Positions 55,736 through 64,000 of a DNA stretch of 64,000 nucleotides are shown here, in pieces. The notes under the pieces were generated by a model. It worked only from the letters and a program-made list of their open reading frames with translations. It was not told the origin of the DNA and made no database searches. The stretch covers positions 116,365-180,364 of the forward strand of contig VKHL01000047.1 in the NCBI GenBank assembly GCA_015146655.1, in the 5' to 3' direction. The position numbers were made by a program, and so were the translations under genes. The number at the start of each line of letters is the position of its first letter. Position 1 is the stretch's first letter. This DNA comes from Ochromonas danica (taxonomy: Eukaryota > Sar > Chrysophyceae > Chromulinales > Chromulinaceae).

Positions 55736-56557
55736 TTATACTAAGTCTGCATCTTTAGGTGTCTCGTAGTTATCAGGTCTCTCAGGATCAGCATCACCAT
55801 CTAATCGTTTCTTATACCCATAGAGATGACGTGCCACTGTAAAACAGAACAGACAGAAGAAAAACAAAACAATACAAAAGTACAGTTTTAATCACAGTGT
55901 GTATAATTGGTAAGAGCAACAAGATAATAATGAGGAGGATTTACTTTGAGCAACTGAGCATGGCATACACCAAAAGCCAATGCAACATTCTCGATATTGA
56001 TTGTTTCCATTGATATTATCAATAGCTACAATACGTGAACGAATGAAAAGAGATAAGACTAATGCGAATACGAAGACCATTGACTGCATGATATAAAATT
56101 GATCTGAATAATTAATTTGCAGAATGATTGCAAATATCCAATATGGAAAGAAGATGTACAGAATGGTCCAGAAGTTCGCCATACGTAACTTGTGAGCCAC
56201 TAAAGATAACAACATTCATGATAGTGTTCAGTACTTATTAGATAGTGTCTGTGTTTGTTTATGTGATAGGATGAAAGTGGGTGTATCCTTACTTTGTGCT
56301 TGTAACCAAACACCATAACAACAGCATTGCACACAGAACCATGAAGGATAGCAATTGTTTTTACAATTAAAGAGATTATCTGTCCATTGATTCTTTGGAC
56401 GTGGACCACGAAAAAGACCAGCAGTAGCAGTAGCAGTAGAATTAGCAGTAGCAGTCGCGGGAGAAGACCTGTTGTCTTGTTCAGCTGTATTGGGGTGAAC
56501 ACGACTGTCATCACAGGGTTCCACATTATTGATTGATACCATCTCCGTCCTCTTCAT
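55736..56557 (-). CDS. PLAC8-family protein, copy 4
   Basis: Exons are 56557-56293, 56199-55945 and 55836-55736 (phase 1 introns), giving 206 aa. The head has a longer Thr/Ala repeat (ATATANSTATATA). RPKNQWTDNLFNCKNNCYPSW, CCCYGVWLQAQ, two hydrophobic segments, ECCIGFWCMPCSVAQ and the ARHLYGYKKRLDGDADPERPDNYE tail all match the family. The exon layout is the same as in copies 1, 2, 3 and 5. It lies about 9.6 kb from copy 3, across PP2C, Sel1-like and MORN genes. Confidence 0.88.
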
Positions 56558-57250
56558 TCGATTCTGTTCTGCCTATCATCATCGTTCTATACCTGAGTCA
56601 CATACAGGAAATCTTCTTCCCTGGTGCACCTCAGCCATCTTTTGTTCTTCCTGGCTCACACCTCTCATCATCTTTTCTGTCGCGAATTGTCCAGACATGC
56701 TCTCCAAATACCTAAACTTTAGACATCTGGAATTAGGACTTACTCTCAAAAATAGGGCCTTGTATCGGTGTCGTGTCGTTTTCGACCCGATACGATACCG
56801 ATACGATACCGATACGGTATCGATCCCAAAAAAAACCGACCGATACTTTGACAACCTTTAATCAATTTGGTCCATAAATTTAGTCTATAATCTACACAAT
56901 GTCAGTCTAGAGCGTGCACTTCACCACTACTAGTGATGGGTGGGCCAATTGCAATAATGAAGAATGCAAGAAACTGAACTTGAAGATCCCACGAAAAGAT
57001 GGAAACACGACAGGGCTCTTGAAGCACAGGAGAACTCGCCACCCCGAAGACTGGCATCTAAGACTGGAATGCCAATAGAATGGCATCTAAGGTACCATAG
57101 CAGACGTAAACCAAAGATTTTGAAGGAATGCCATCACCTTTTAAGTAAATAGAGGAGGTAAGGTAGGTTTCTACAAATTTCATGCTTCTATGAGCTAATA
57201 GAATAAACTACTACACGTTCGTCAATAAATAATTGCCAAAGTCAGATACA
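56558..57250. other. Gap between PLAC8 copies 4 and 5
   Basis: 693 bp. It includes the GATACG-type repeat (below) and otherwise unassigned sequence. Confidence 0.45.
56764..56824. repeat. Self-complementary CGATACCGATACGATA repeat
   Basis: TATCGG / CCGATA units occur in both orientations (TATCGGTGTCG at the left, GATACCGATACG repeated, GGTATCGATCC at the right), so the stretch can fold on itself. It may be a satellite fragment or the end of a small inverted-repeat element. Confidence 0.55.
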
Positions 57251-58035
57251 TTAGACCATCTCAAGATCATTGTAGCTTCCATAATTATCAGGTCTGTCCG
57301 GATCACCATCTCCATCCAGACTTTTCTTATATCCATACATATGACGAGCCACTATAAACAGAAAAGACACAGAAGACAAGAAAAAGAGGAATGCATACAG
57401 AAGAAAGGTTGATTTCAAGAGAAAATTAGAGCAAGACTTTCAAGTACTTACTTTGAGCAATAGAACAAGGTACACACCAGAAACCAATACAACACTCTTG
57501 AAGTTGATTGTTTCCGTTAATATTATCTGTGGAAACAATACGAGAGCGAATAGCAAGCGATAAGAGCAAAGAGAAGATGAATATCATCCATGATAAAACA
57601 GCCGTGGCGGGATAAACAATCTGCAAGACGAAGGCGACAATCCAGTAAGGGATGAAGACATAGATGATAGTCCAGAAGTTTATCATACGCAACTTATGAG
57701 CCACTGATAATGTGAAACGAAATTGGAAAGGGAAAGGCGAAACAACGTGAGTGTGAACTGTCGTTTTAACAAGCAGCAAGGGAATAGTTGCCAAACTTAC
57801 TTTGAGCCTGTAGCCAGACCCCATAACAAACAAAAATGGTGCAGAAACAAGAAGGATAAAGGTTGTGTTTACAGTCACAAAGATTATCGGCCCAACGATT
57901 CTTTGGACGAGAAGGTTGAATAGGTGGTGCTGAAGGAGCTGAGCTGTTGACTTGTCCTACCATAATTGGATTAAAACCAGATTGATTCGGATAAGGTTCT
58001 TCATCATTCACTGGTATTGCTTTACTATATTGCAT
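57251..58035 (-). CDS. PLAC8-family protein, copy 5
   Basis: Exons are 58035-57801, 57703-57452 and 57351-57251 (phase 1 introns), giving 195 aa. The start MQYSKAIPVNDEEPYPNQSG and VGQVNSSAP resemble copy 1 more than copies 2-4, as does the ATAVLSWMIFIF segment in exon 2. The Cys blocks RPKNRWADNLCDCKHNLYPSC and ECCIGFWCVPCSIAQ and the Y-G-Y-K-K tail are intact. It is the head-to-head neighbour of the NT-C2 candidate. Confidence 0.88.
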
Positions 58036-58228
58036 TTTTAATTAATAGAAAAGAGTAAAAAGGAAATAATAACCTCAGATCGATTACCTTATCAAATCAA
58101 TGAATAAAATTTGGTGATGAAGTGCAACGCTCTTCTCTCTGTCTTCCCATGGGGCAAAGCAGCTTAACTTCACTGTGTGTCTGGGAAAAACACCATTCCC
58201 AGACTCGGCACAACCGTTCCATCAATAA

Positions 58229-58238
58229 TTCCATGGAA
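58229..58238. promoter_or_regulatory. TTCCATGGAA palindrome, PLAC8 copy 5 / NT-C2 gap
   Basis: One of four exact copies in the window, all in intergenic gaps. It lies 41 bases before the NT-C2 ATG, within a 244 bp head-to-head gap. Confidence 0.4.
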
Positions 58239-58279
58239 CCATAACTAGTTTTTCAATCATTTCCATCACTATCAGTCAA

Positions 58280-59185
58280 ATGGAGACTCTCTTTTGCTGT
58301 GTCTGTTGCTGCTATTATTGTTGTCTTTCTGAGCCTCCCAAGAAGAAGTTACGGTTTGAATTCGGTCTTCTTTTCCAGAATATCCTCTTTACTCGCAATG
58401 AAGCCTTTCTGCCAGGTTCCTCCCACGTGATCTACGCAAAGAAGAAGAAAGGACTGAAAGTCTATAATAAAATCAAGACTTCCAGCCAGAATTTCCTCAC
58501 GGATGACCCTGCTCACCTCCAAATCAACGACTGCATGAAAATTAAAGCAACCTTAAAGCAGACCTTGGCAGACAAGTACCTCGAGCGGTACCAACCTAAA
58601 CAGATGAAACTCAAGATTCGTCAAAAGACTAAGATCAGTTCCTTAAACTCCCACTCCCGATATATTGGCTACATCGTACTGGATCTGCACACGCTTGCTT
58701 CCTCAGCCTCTGACCAAGAATACGACTTCCCCCTTGTCGACCCTAAAGGGAAGTGTGAAGCTGTTGTGCGTATTCGTGTGATGCATAGTTTCGTCCAGCA
58801 TAAGAAGTGGTGTGACTGGATGGCTCTGACGTGCCACAGAAAAAGAAAGAGGGAACTCACCACCAGTCGCCTGGCTGTTAATCAAACTGTACGCCTTATT
58901 ACTTCACTCCGCTTTACCTGTGATAACTGTCTTCTTCATGTTCAATAGATGTTTGATGAACTCGTAAGGATGAAATCGTCATCGGGGAGCAGCTCGCTGC
59001 GCTTTGAACCTGTGAGCGAGAGAACAGCTCTGCCCTGCCAACCTTCGGGAGACAATAAGGAGAACATCGATATTTTGAAGGAAAATGGCAGTCAACGATC
59101 AACTGCAATGACGATTGTATCTTCGCCCCAAGATTCTTCGTCCACTTGTGGAGTTAGGTTGGAAGGCGGTCCATCGATTATGATT
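58280..59185 (+). CDS. Putative NT-type C2 domain protein (3' end unresolved)
   Basis: Exons 58280-58888 and 58949-59185 join in phase 0 (60 bp GT-AG intron) and give 282 aa. A GTGAGT donor at 59186 implies at least one more exon that I could not place. After a Cys-rich N-terminus, KKKLRFEFGLLFQ, KIKATLKQTL, MKLKIRQKTK, YIGYIVLDLHTLAS, YDFPLVDPKGKCEAVVRIRVMHS match the strand order of NT-C2 domains (as in EEIG1/EHBP1). Exon 2 is Ser-rich and disordered. NT-C2 proteins bind membranes and small-GTPase partners. An old virus-like element begins about 380 bases downstream. Confidence 0.55.
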
Positions 59186-59558
59186 GTGAGTGAATGTGTG
59201 TTATGAAAACAGCAAGAATAGTATTTGGTTCGGCTCGATCCTTGAGACCGCAAGCAATGGCGACCAACTGAAGATGTTGACAATTCTGGAAGAGTGTATT
59301 TATATGTGTTAATCTCATTATGCTTTCCAAGACATCAACTCATCTTTGCTGTAACGACGGGTGGAGACGTGCGCTACGATTTGTGTCACTTTACCGTTAG
59401 GCGAGCTTCGTTAAAGCGAAGGATTTCCTACGTATACAATATTTATCTTAGAAATGAGTGGTGTCACTGGCTCCAATGTTTTAGTAGGTAGTTCCTCTTT
59501 CTGCATGCAAAATTCAAGAATATTCGAGGCTGCAAGATTTTGGCTGTTGTTTTTCTTA
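59186..59558. other. Gap between NT-C2 gene and virus-like element
   Basis: 373 bp. Probably holds the remaining 3' exon(s) of the NT-C2 gene. A short coding-like stretch lies at about 59219-59295 (WFGSILETASNGDQLKM in one frame), but its splice acceptor is uncertain. Confidence 0.35.
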
Positions 59559-59563
59559 CCAGT

Positions 59564-59763
59564 AAAAAAGGATGGGGGTGGCGCGCGCTGCGGCCTATGG
59601 CCAAATAGATAGGCAAATAGATAGAATTATATATGTTCATGACTAATATTATATAATTATAAAATTGTAGTAAAAGTAGTAGTAGTAGTTACAAAATAAA
59701 CTATTTTTTATTAATGTTATTTATTATTGGGTCCAAACTACTCCACCATTTACACTACTCGAT
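59564..59763 (+). repeat. Left terminal inverted repeat of virus-like element
   Basis: Begins AAAAAAGG, then a G-rich tract, then CTATGGCCAAATAGATAGGC, then an AGT-repeat and ACTATTTTTTAT. It matches the reverse complement of the right end nearly throughout. Confidence 0.9.
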
Positions 59764-59840
59764 GGAACATTTGAAAAGGAGAGCTGCAACTGGAATGACG
59801 AAAGATGAACATGATCACAAAATAGCAACAATCGTTCAGC

Positions 59841-61494
59841 TTACACCAGTTTCGTTCTGAACCAAGTCACTTCAGCCGTGTCTTTGTAAGTCTTAAATTT
59901 CTTGACCACATCGAGCAGAGGCGTACCGATGGAAACATTTTGAAACAATCTTGGGCCACCTCGAATCAGCTTTCTTGGCACTGTATAGCGTTGCCCACCA
60001 TCGCATTCTACGTCGAATGTACCACCCTGATTCACTGCCACTATCTTGCCAAGACGCCACATGGAACTGCAATCGACCTCCACCATTGATCCCAACTCGA
60101 TGCGAGCCAAGTGGTTTGGGGTTTCAATAAAAGTTTGTGCTCTGTGAACGGCAATTGGATAGGTGAAAGAGCCGAGTTTGGCATAGTATACACTTCCAGA
60201 GTCCCCCCAGCAGCAAATCGCTGCCCTGGTTCCCATTGCACAACGACAGCATCAGTAACTGCGAATGGCACGCCTTTCTCTTCATATGTTAAAGAACGAA
60301 TTCCAATCAATTGACCAGAAGTTATTCCCGTGGTGGCACCAAATTTTACTACCAACGTTCCAGGATGCAAAACCCTAGCATCAATGAACGGAAAGTTTTC
60401 CCCCACACTGATATCGTCACTCTGAGAGTCAAATGAAGGATTCCGCAACCTTTTTGCTTCTTTGAAATACTCTTCGTTTACAGCAACATCATCGTCCATA
60501 TACCACGGATTGAACCCCAAAATACCGTTGGGCAGTTTCCGTAATGGAAAAATGGCGGCATCAACACATGGTGATTTCTCAATCCAATATCTGGCTGCGA
60601 CAGCATCTTCAGACGAGACGACCGATGAGCTGGCATTGTCACCCAAAGTCGATTCAGTGGAGAGTAATTCGCTATTGGTTACACAATGGCCAGCTGTAAC
60701 CATGTACATTGTTCATCATCATCACAATAAAACAAACCACCAACAGTTCCATTCTGAATAACACAGCCATCTATCAGTCCACCAACAGATTCGACAGTCG
60801 TGCCAGCAGTAACATATGCGTCAGCCGAATCTAGCTTACCCACAGGCATAGATGCTCCTCCGGTGTAATTAAAATATTTTGTTGGATTTGTAAATTTCCA
60901 GCAAGCAGTAAGCGCAGAAAAGAATTCTTCGGGTGGCTTTCTTCCAACTAACTCCATCTTCTTGACCGAAGGCAAAATATTGCATAAAACTACTCCCATA
61001 TCTTGCAAACATTTCCAAACATCCTGCTTCATGCGATTTTCCTCAATCATGGTACCGAAAAGCTCGTCATCGTTCTCAGGTACTGCACTAACTAATTCAG
61101 AAGAATATTTCAAATTCAGATCTCCAATAATTAGAGCAATAGATGTACGAAATTCTCGCGAAATGTAGTGCTTGGTAGAAGCACGAAGAGCGCAAACTAA
61201 TTCGCACAGGTCTGTGTGCTCACGTCGTTGATAAAACAAAAGAGCTCGTACCATGAGATCACGATCAGAACGAGATAAATAGCGCTTGGAGCTCTTCAAA
61301 AGCTCAACTAAACGTGCAAAGTCATGAATCTTGCTCGCCAGTAGTAAAATATCAGGACGCTCTCTTGCGATTGATAAATTCGAAAAACTTTGAATCATTG
61401 TTTCAGTAGGTACGGGATGGTTTGCAGTCCCACTCATTTCTTCCAAATCAGGAGCGCCTTTGGCACTCGTTTCTCTGGCGTCTCTGGTACTCAT
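59841..61494 (-). other. Virus-like element: trypsin-type serine protease region
   Basis: The upstream part encodes a helical domain of about 240 residues without a known family. It is followed by a chymotrypsin/trypsin-type fold, with motifs typical of its His, Asp and Ser sites, and a C-terminal small beta-barrel (SH3/Tudor-like) segment. The region is not one continuous frame and looks broken, with about two breaks. Treated as a fossil. Confidence 0.55.
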
Positions 61495-61587
61495 TTCCCA
61501 GTTTGGTCAATTATGTTGTGTTCTGATGCCATGGGAAAAAGTGAATTTTCTCAGCCGCTCGTTTTTGCTGCTTGACGGTTTCACTTT

Positions 61588-61971
61588 TCAACTATTTGAT
61601 TTTGAGAAAGCATCTCCAATGGATTTTTGTTGTCTTTTTCGCGGTGGTTTGGCAACATTATTTCGCTCCTTACTGGGAGCATCCTTTGATTTCTCCTCAA
61701 TTTCAACTTTCTTCTTGTTTGGCAATTGTTTTGGAGGAGTTGGCTCGTCTTCAGAACTATCCACTTTGGTCAATTCCTCATAGTTGCTTGCAAACAGCTT
61801 GTGCTTGGACAAACCATTAATCATGGATGTTATATTCGATACTTCAGCTCTCAGTAATTTGTTAATTTTGCTGTCGGTGCAAAATTTCAATTCCGTCGTC
61901 AATTCGTTCAAATGATCTGTCAGCAAGTCGTTGAATTTGTCCAATTCGTCAGGTTTGATAGATTGAATCAT
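61588..61971 (-). other. Virus-like element: small basic helical protein
   Basis: 127 aa from ATG 61971. The N-terminal half is helical (DELDKFNDLLTDHL). The C-terminal half is Lys/Pro/Glu-rich with a basic RKRQQK patch, like a DNA-binding or nuclear tail. No family was recognised. Its start is 41 bases from the oppositely oriented membrane-protein frame. Confidence 0.45.
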
Positions 61972-62012
61972 TATTACTGCTATATCGAGAGATAATATAA
62001 TTTTATAACGGT

Positions 62013-62222
62013 ATGTCAGGAGATATAATGCTAAGCGAAGTATTTTGGACATTCTTAATCACTAGCACAATTGGTTGTTTCGTTGGTATAGCACGAATGC
62101 TTTACAAATCCAAATGCAAGACTGTCACATGTTGTGGATTACGTATAGACCGTGATGTGGAAGGAGAGGAGAAACTGGATGAAATGGTGAATATGAGAAA
62201 TCGTGAGGAGAGTAAAGTTTAG
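62013..62222 (+). other. Virus-like element: small single-pass membrane protein
   Basis: 69 aa. One N-terminal membrane helix (about residues 8-26) is followed by YKSKCKTVTCCGLRIDRDVE. This pattern resembles short membrane proteins seen in Polinton-like viruses, virophages and some large DNA viruses (recalled from family knowledge, not searched). It is the main reason for calling the element virus-like. Confidence 0.5.
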
Positions 62223-62290
62223 GTTTTTATATTGATGTTTGAAATTGATTCATATTATTAATTTCAAAAGGATATTGTTAAAATATGCGT

Positions 62291-62881
62291 TTATCTTACT
62301 TGAGCAATATTGGACATTGGTGAAATACCATCCGCATTGCGCGCAAATATCATAACTTTCAAAGTGTGGTTATCACCAAGTGTTAATGTCTCTGCATTCA
62401 AAAGGTTCACTCCAAACGTGTAGCTGTAGCTTCCGTCGTTGTTGTGCACTATGGATTCACCTTGTATAGCATTGTGAGCTGGTACAAACACAGAACTGAA
62501 AACACCGGTTGTAACATCCATGATAACCAACAGGAAATCTATGGCAGCAAATATATCACTGTCATAGTTCCACATCATGATAGATTGGGTTGCATGAGTG
62601 TTATCCCATTCTAAACTGGTGATTTCTATTGGTGTTGGTACCGTTGTTGCTTGGGTGGAATAGATGACATAGTTGGTGTCGACGTCATTGTATGCGTAAA
62701 TGGACACGATATACTGAACATTGGTGCTCAAATTTTGTACTTCAACGTATCTGGTATTGAGAGCACTTGCCTGATAAGCAACGCCTCCATCACCATCGGT
62801 CACTTCCAATGAGTACAAATATGACAATCCACCACTACTTAGGGTCTTCACTCTTATGATGTAAATAAGGATAAACAACAT
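62291..62881 (-). other. Virus-like element: beta-sandwich (fibronectin III-like) protein
   Basis: 196 aa with a short hydrophobic N-terminus. VEVQNLSTNVQYIVSIYAYND resembles a fibronectin type III strand pattern. The C-terminal half (GDNHTLKVMIFARNADGISPMS) looks like a second beta domain. A structural or surface role is possible. The frame appears whole. Confidence 0.45.
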
Positions 62882-62902
62882 TTTTCGTCAACATCTAACT
62901 GC

Positions 62903-63112
62903 TCGAAGTGGTGTAAGAGTAGGTGGAGTTTCGGACCCAGGAACAAATAATATTCATAAAAAATAGTTTATTTTCTAACTACTACTACTACTTTTACTAC
63001 AATTCTATAATATATCTAATCTTAGTTAAAACCATATATAATTCTATCTATTTGCCTATCTATTTGGCCATAGGTCGCAGCGCGCCCCCCCCCCCCCCCC
63101 CCGCCTTTTTTT
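62903..63112 (-). repeat. Right terminal inverted repeat of virus-like element
   Basis: Inverted counterpart of the left end, containing an 18-base C run (63085-63102) where the left end has a shorter interrupted G tract. It ends CCTTTTTTT before CCAGT. Confidence 0.9.
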
Positions 63113-63337
63113 CCAGTGCTGGCTTGAAGAGTGCTAATGACTCTACAAGACCAATGTGTTAAGGTTTTCTAACAACCAAGACAATTGCTAAGCACATAAT
63201 CAAACTTGCTTTGGTCTGCTATTAGAACAAAACTAGGTTACAATTAACTTCGCTTTGGTGTTTGGCGCAAGTGCTATTAACTTAAGAGGAGAACGAAACG
63301 GCATAAAATGATTGAAAACAAAATAAAATAAATATTG

Positions 63338-63874
63338 ATGAAGAGCTTAATAATAACAAACTCTTTTCTACTTTTTCATCTTCTTTCTATTACCCTCATC
63401 CATTATGTTACTCCTATAAGATGTATCATTGGCTATGGTCAACGAGGGAAGAAAGCTGCAAATGAAATCACTTGGACTCGTGATTGTCCAACTACCAACT
63501 ACTGCTTTGAGGCAGTCACTTCCGATATCACTAAAATGGAGAAATTGATCTTCTATCCTTGGGTGTGTATATCAAATTAAGCAAACTTCGTTTTCTGTTG
63601 TGTTCAACTTTCTTTTACTCATTTGTTATTATTATTGTTATTGTTGTTGTTGTTTTATTTTAGAATTCTTATTATTCACAATATTTCATAAGATCATGTG
63701 GTGGTGATTATGGAACACCATTAAATTATCATCCATGGAGAGGATTACCAAAAAGTGCACGAGTAAAAGTAGGTTCTGTTAAGCTCAATATCACTACAAC
63801 CAAAGTGATTACAGGACAAGGAGGGACAGAAGAATTGGACCTATATTTTACCTGTCGCCAAGATCTATGCTCTA
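63338..63874 (+). CDS. Secreted Cys-rich protein, possible Ly6/three-finger fold (3' end off window)
   Basis: Exons 63338-63562 and 63664-63874 join in phase 0. A GTAAGT donor at 63875 leads into an intron that runs off the window. Start ATG 63338 gives a clear signal peptide (MKSLIITNSFLLFHLLSITLIHYV). The mature part has paired Cys spacing: RCIIGYG, RDCPTTNYCFEA, RSCGGDYG and TCRQDLCSS. The CxxxYG, YCF and final CxxxLC pattern recalls Ly6/uPAR-type domains, which are known in animals, so convergence or a different fold is equally possible. An N-glycosylation site (NIT) is present. Confidence 0.6.
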
Positions 63875-63920
63875 GTAAGTCTTTCTCTCTTCTAACTCAC
63901 CAGGACTAATGGCATGATAC

Positions 63921-63921
<1 letters not shown>

Positions 63922-64000
<79 letters not shown>
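63922..64000. repeat. (GT)n microsatellite reaching the window edge
   Basis: An uninterrupted GT run of at least 79 bases, inside the last visible intron of the secreted Cys-rich gene. Confidence 0.97.

Larger units (their letters stand above)
59564..63112. mobile_element. Old virus-like element with long terminal inverted repeats (Polinton-like virus / virophage-related candidate)
   Basis: A 3.5 kb element bounded by inverted repeats of about 200-210 bp and flanked by CCAGT at 59559-59563 and 63113-63117, a likely target duplication. Gene parts point in both directions: a trypsin-type protease region, a small basic protein, a small membrane protein and a beta-sandwich protein. The membrane protein's KSKC...CCGLRIDRDVE pattern is like small proteins common in Polinton-like viruses and large DNA viruses. 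No capsid, polymerase, integrase or packaging ATPase was seen, so it is short for the class and probably non-autonomous. The ends differ at roughly one base in ten, suggesting moderate age. The copy looks broken, with about two breaks in the protease region. Family assignment is tentative. Confidence 0.6.

Overview
The window is nuclear DNA of a flagellated, plastid-bearing protist, most likely a photosynthetic stramenopile or another lineage with a red-alga-derived secondary plastid. Three things point there. Genes carry short GT-AG introns, mostly about 50-90 bp. The DXS gene, for plastid isoprenoid synthesis, begins with a signal peptide followed by a Phe at the likely cleavage site, as in the ASAFAP-type leaders of secondary red plastids. 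Intraflagellar transport and centrosomal genes are present. TAA, TAG and TGA all end genes, so the code looks standard. The lineage call is inference.

Layout, left to right. 1-4734 (-): 3' truncated DUF1769/PH/DUF547 protein. 5157-7540 (+): DXS. 8048-9934 (+): splicing factor SLU7. 10090-11153 (-): prefoldin subunit 5. 11301-12571: internally deleted Tc1/mariner element. 13402-14386 (+): interrupted caspase-like gene. 14802-16435 (-): CEP95-like protein. 16770-16887 (-): 5S rRNA gene. 17353-21527 (-): MLO-like membrane protein with EF hands. 22108-25489 (+): coiled-coil protein. 25662-27488 (-): MYST acetyltransferase. 28514-29074 (-): tandem SUMO-like protein. 29348-30228 (+): secreted class 3 lipase. 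30412-31380 (-): sulfotransferase. 31610-37048 (-) and 37425-39158 (+): IFT140 and IFT46, head to head. 40208-41237 (+): CCCH zinc-finger protein. 42568-46143 (-): three PLAC8 genes, one broken. 46878-48755 (+): PP2C phosphatase. 49169-52186 (-): Sel1-like protein. 52473-55244 (+): kelch/MORN protein. 55736-58035 (-): two more PLAC8 genes. 58280-59185 (+): putative NT-C2 protein. 59564-63112: old virus-like element with about 200 bp inverted ends. 63338 to the right edge (+): secreted Cys-rich protein.

Genes are packed tightly and often alternate in strand, so many share a short head-to-head promoter. Two motifs recur in these gaps: TTTCCCCGCGCAA (E2F-like) and the palindrome TTCCATGGAA. IFT140 (IFT-A) and IFT46 (IFT-B) serve the same flagellar transport machine. 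CEP95-like and MORN proteins fit the same flagellar/centrosomal theme. Five PLAC8 genes share one three-exon structure and look like a local expansion with recent duplication.

All intron-exon models were made by hand from splice signals and frame continuity. All family calls rest on motif recognition, without database searches.
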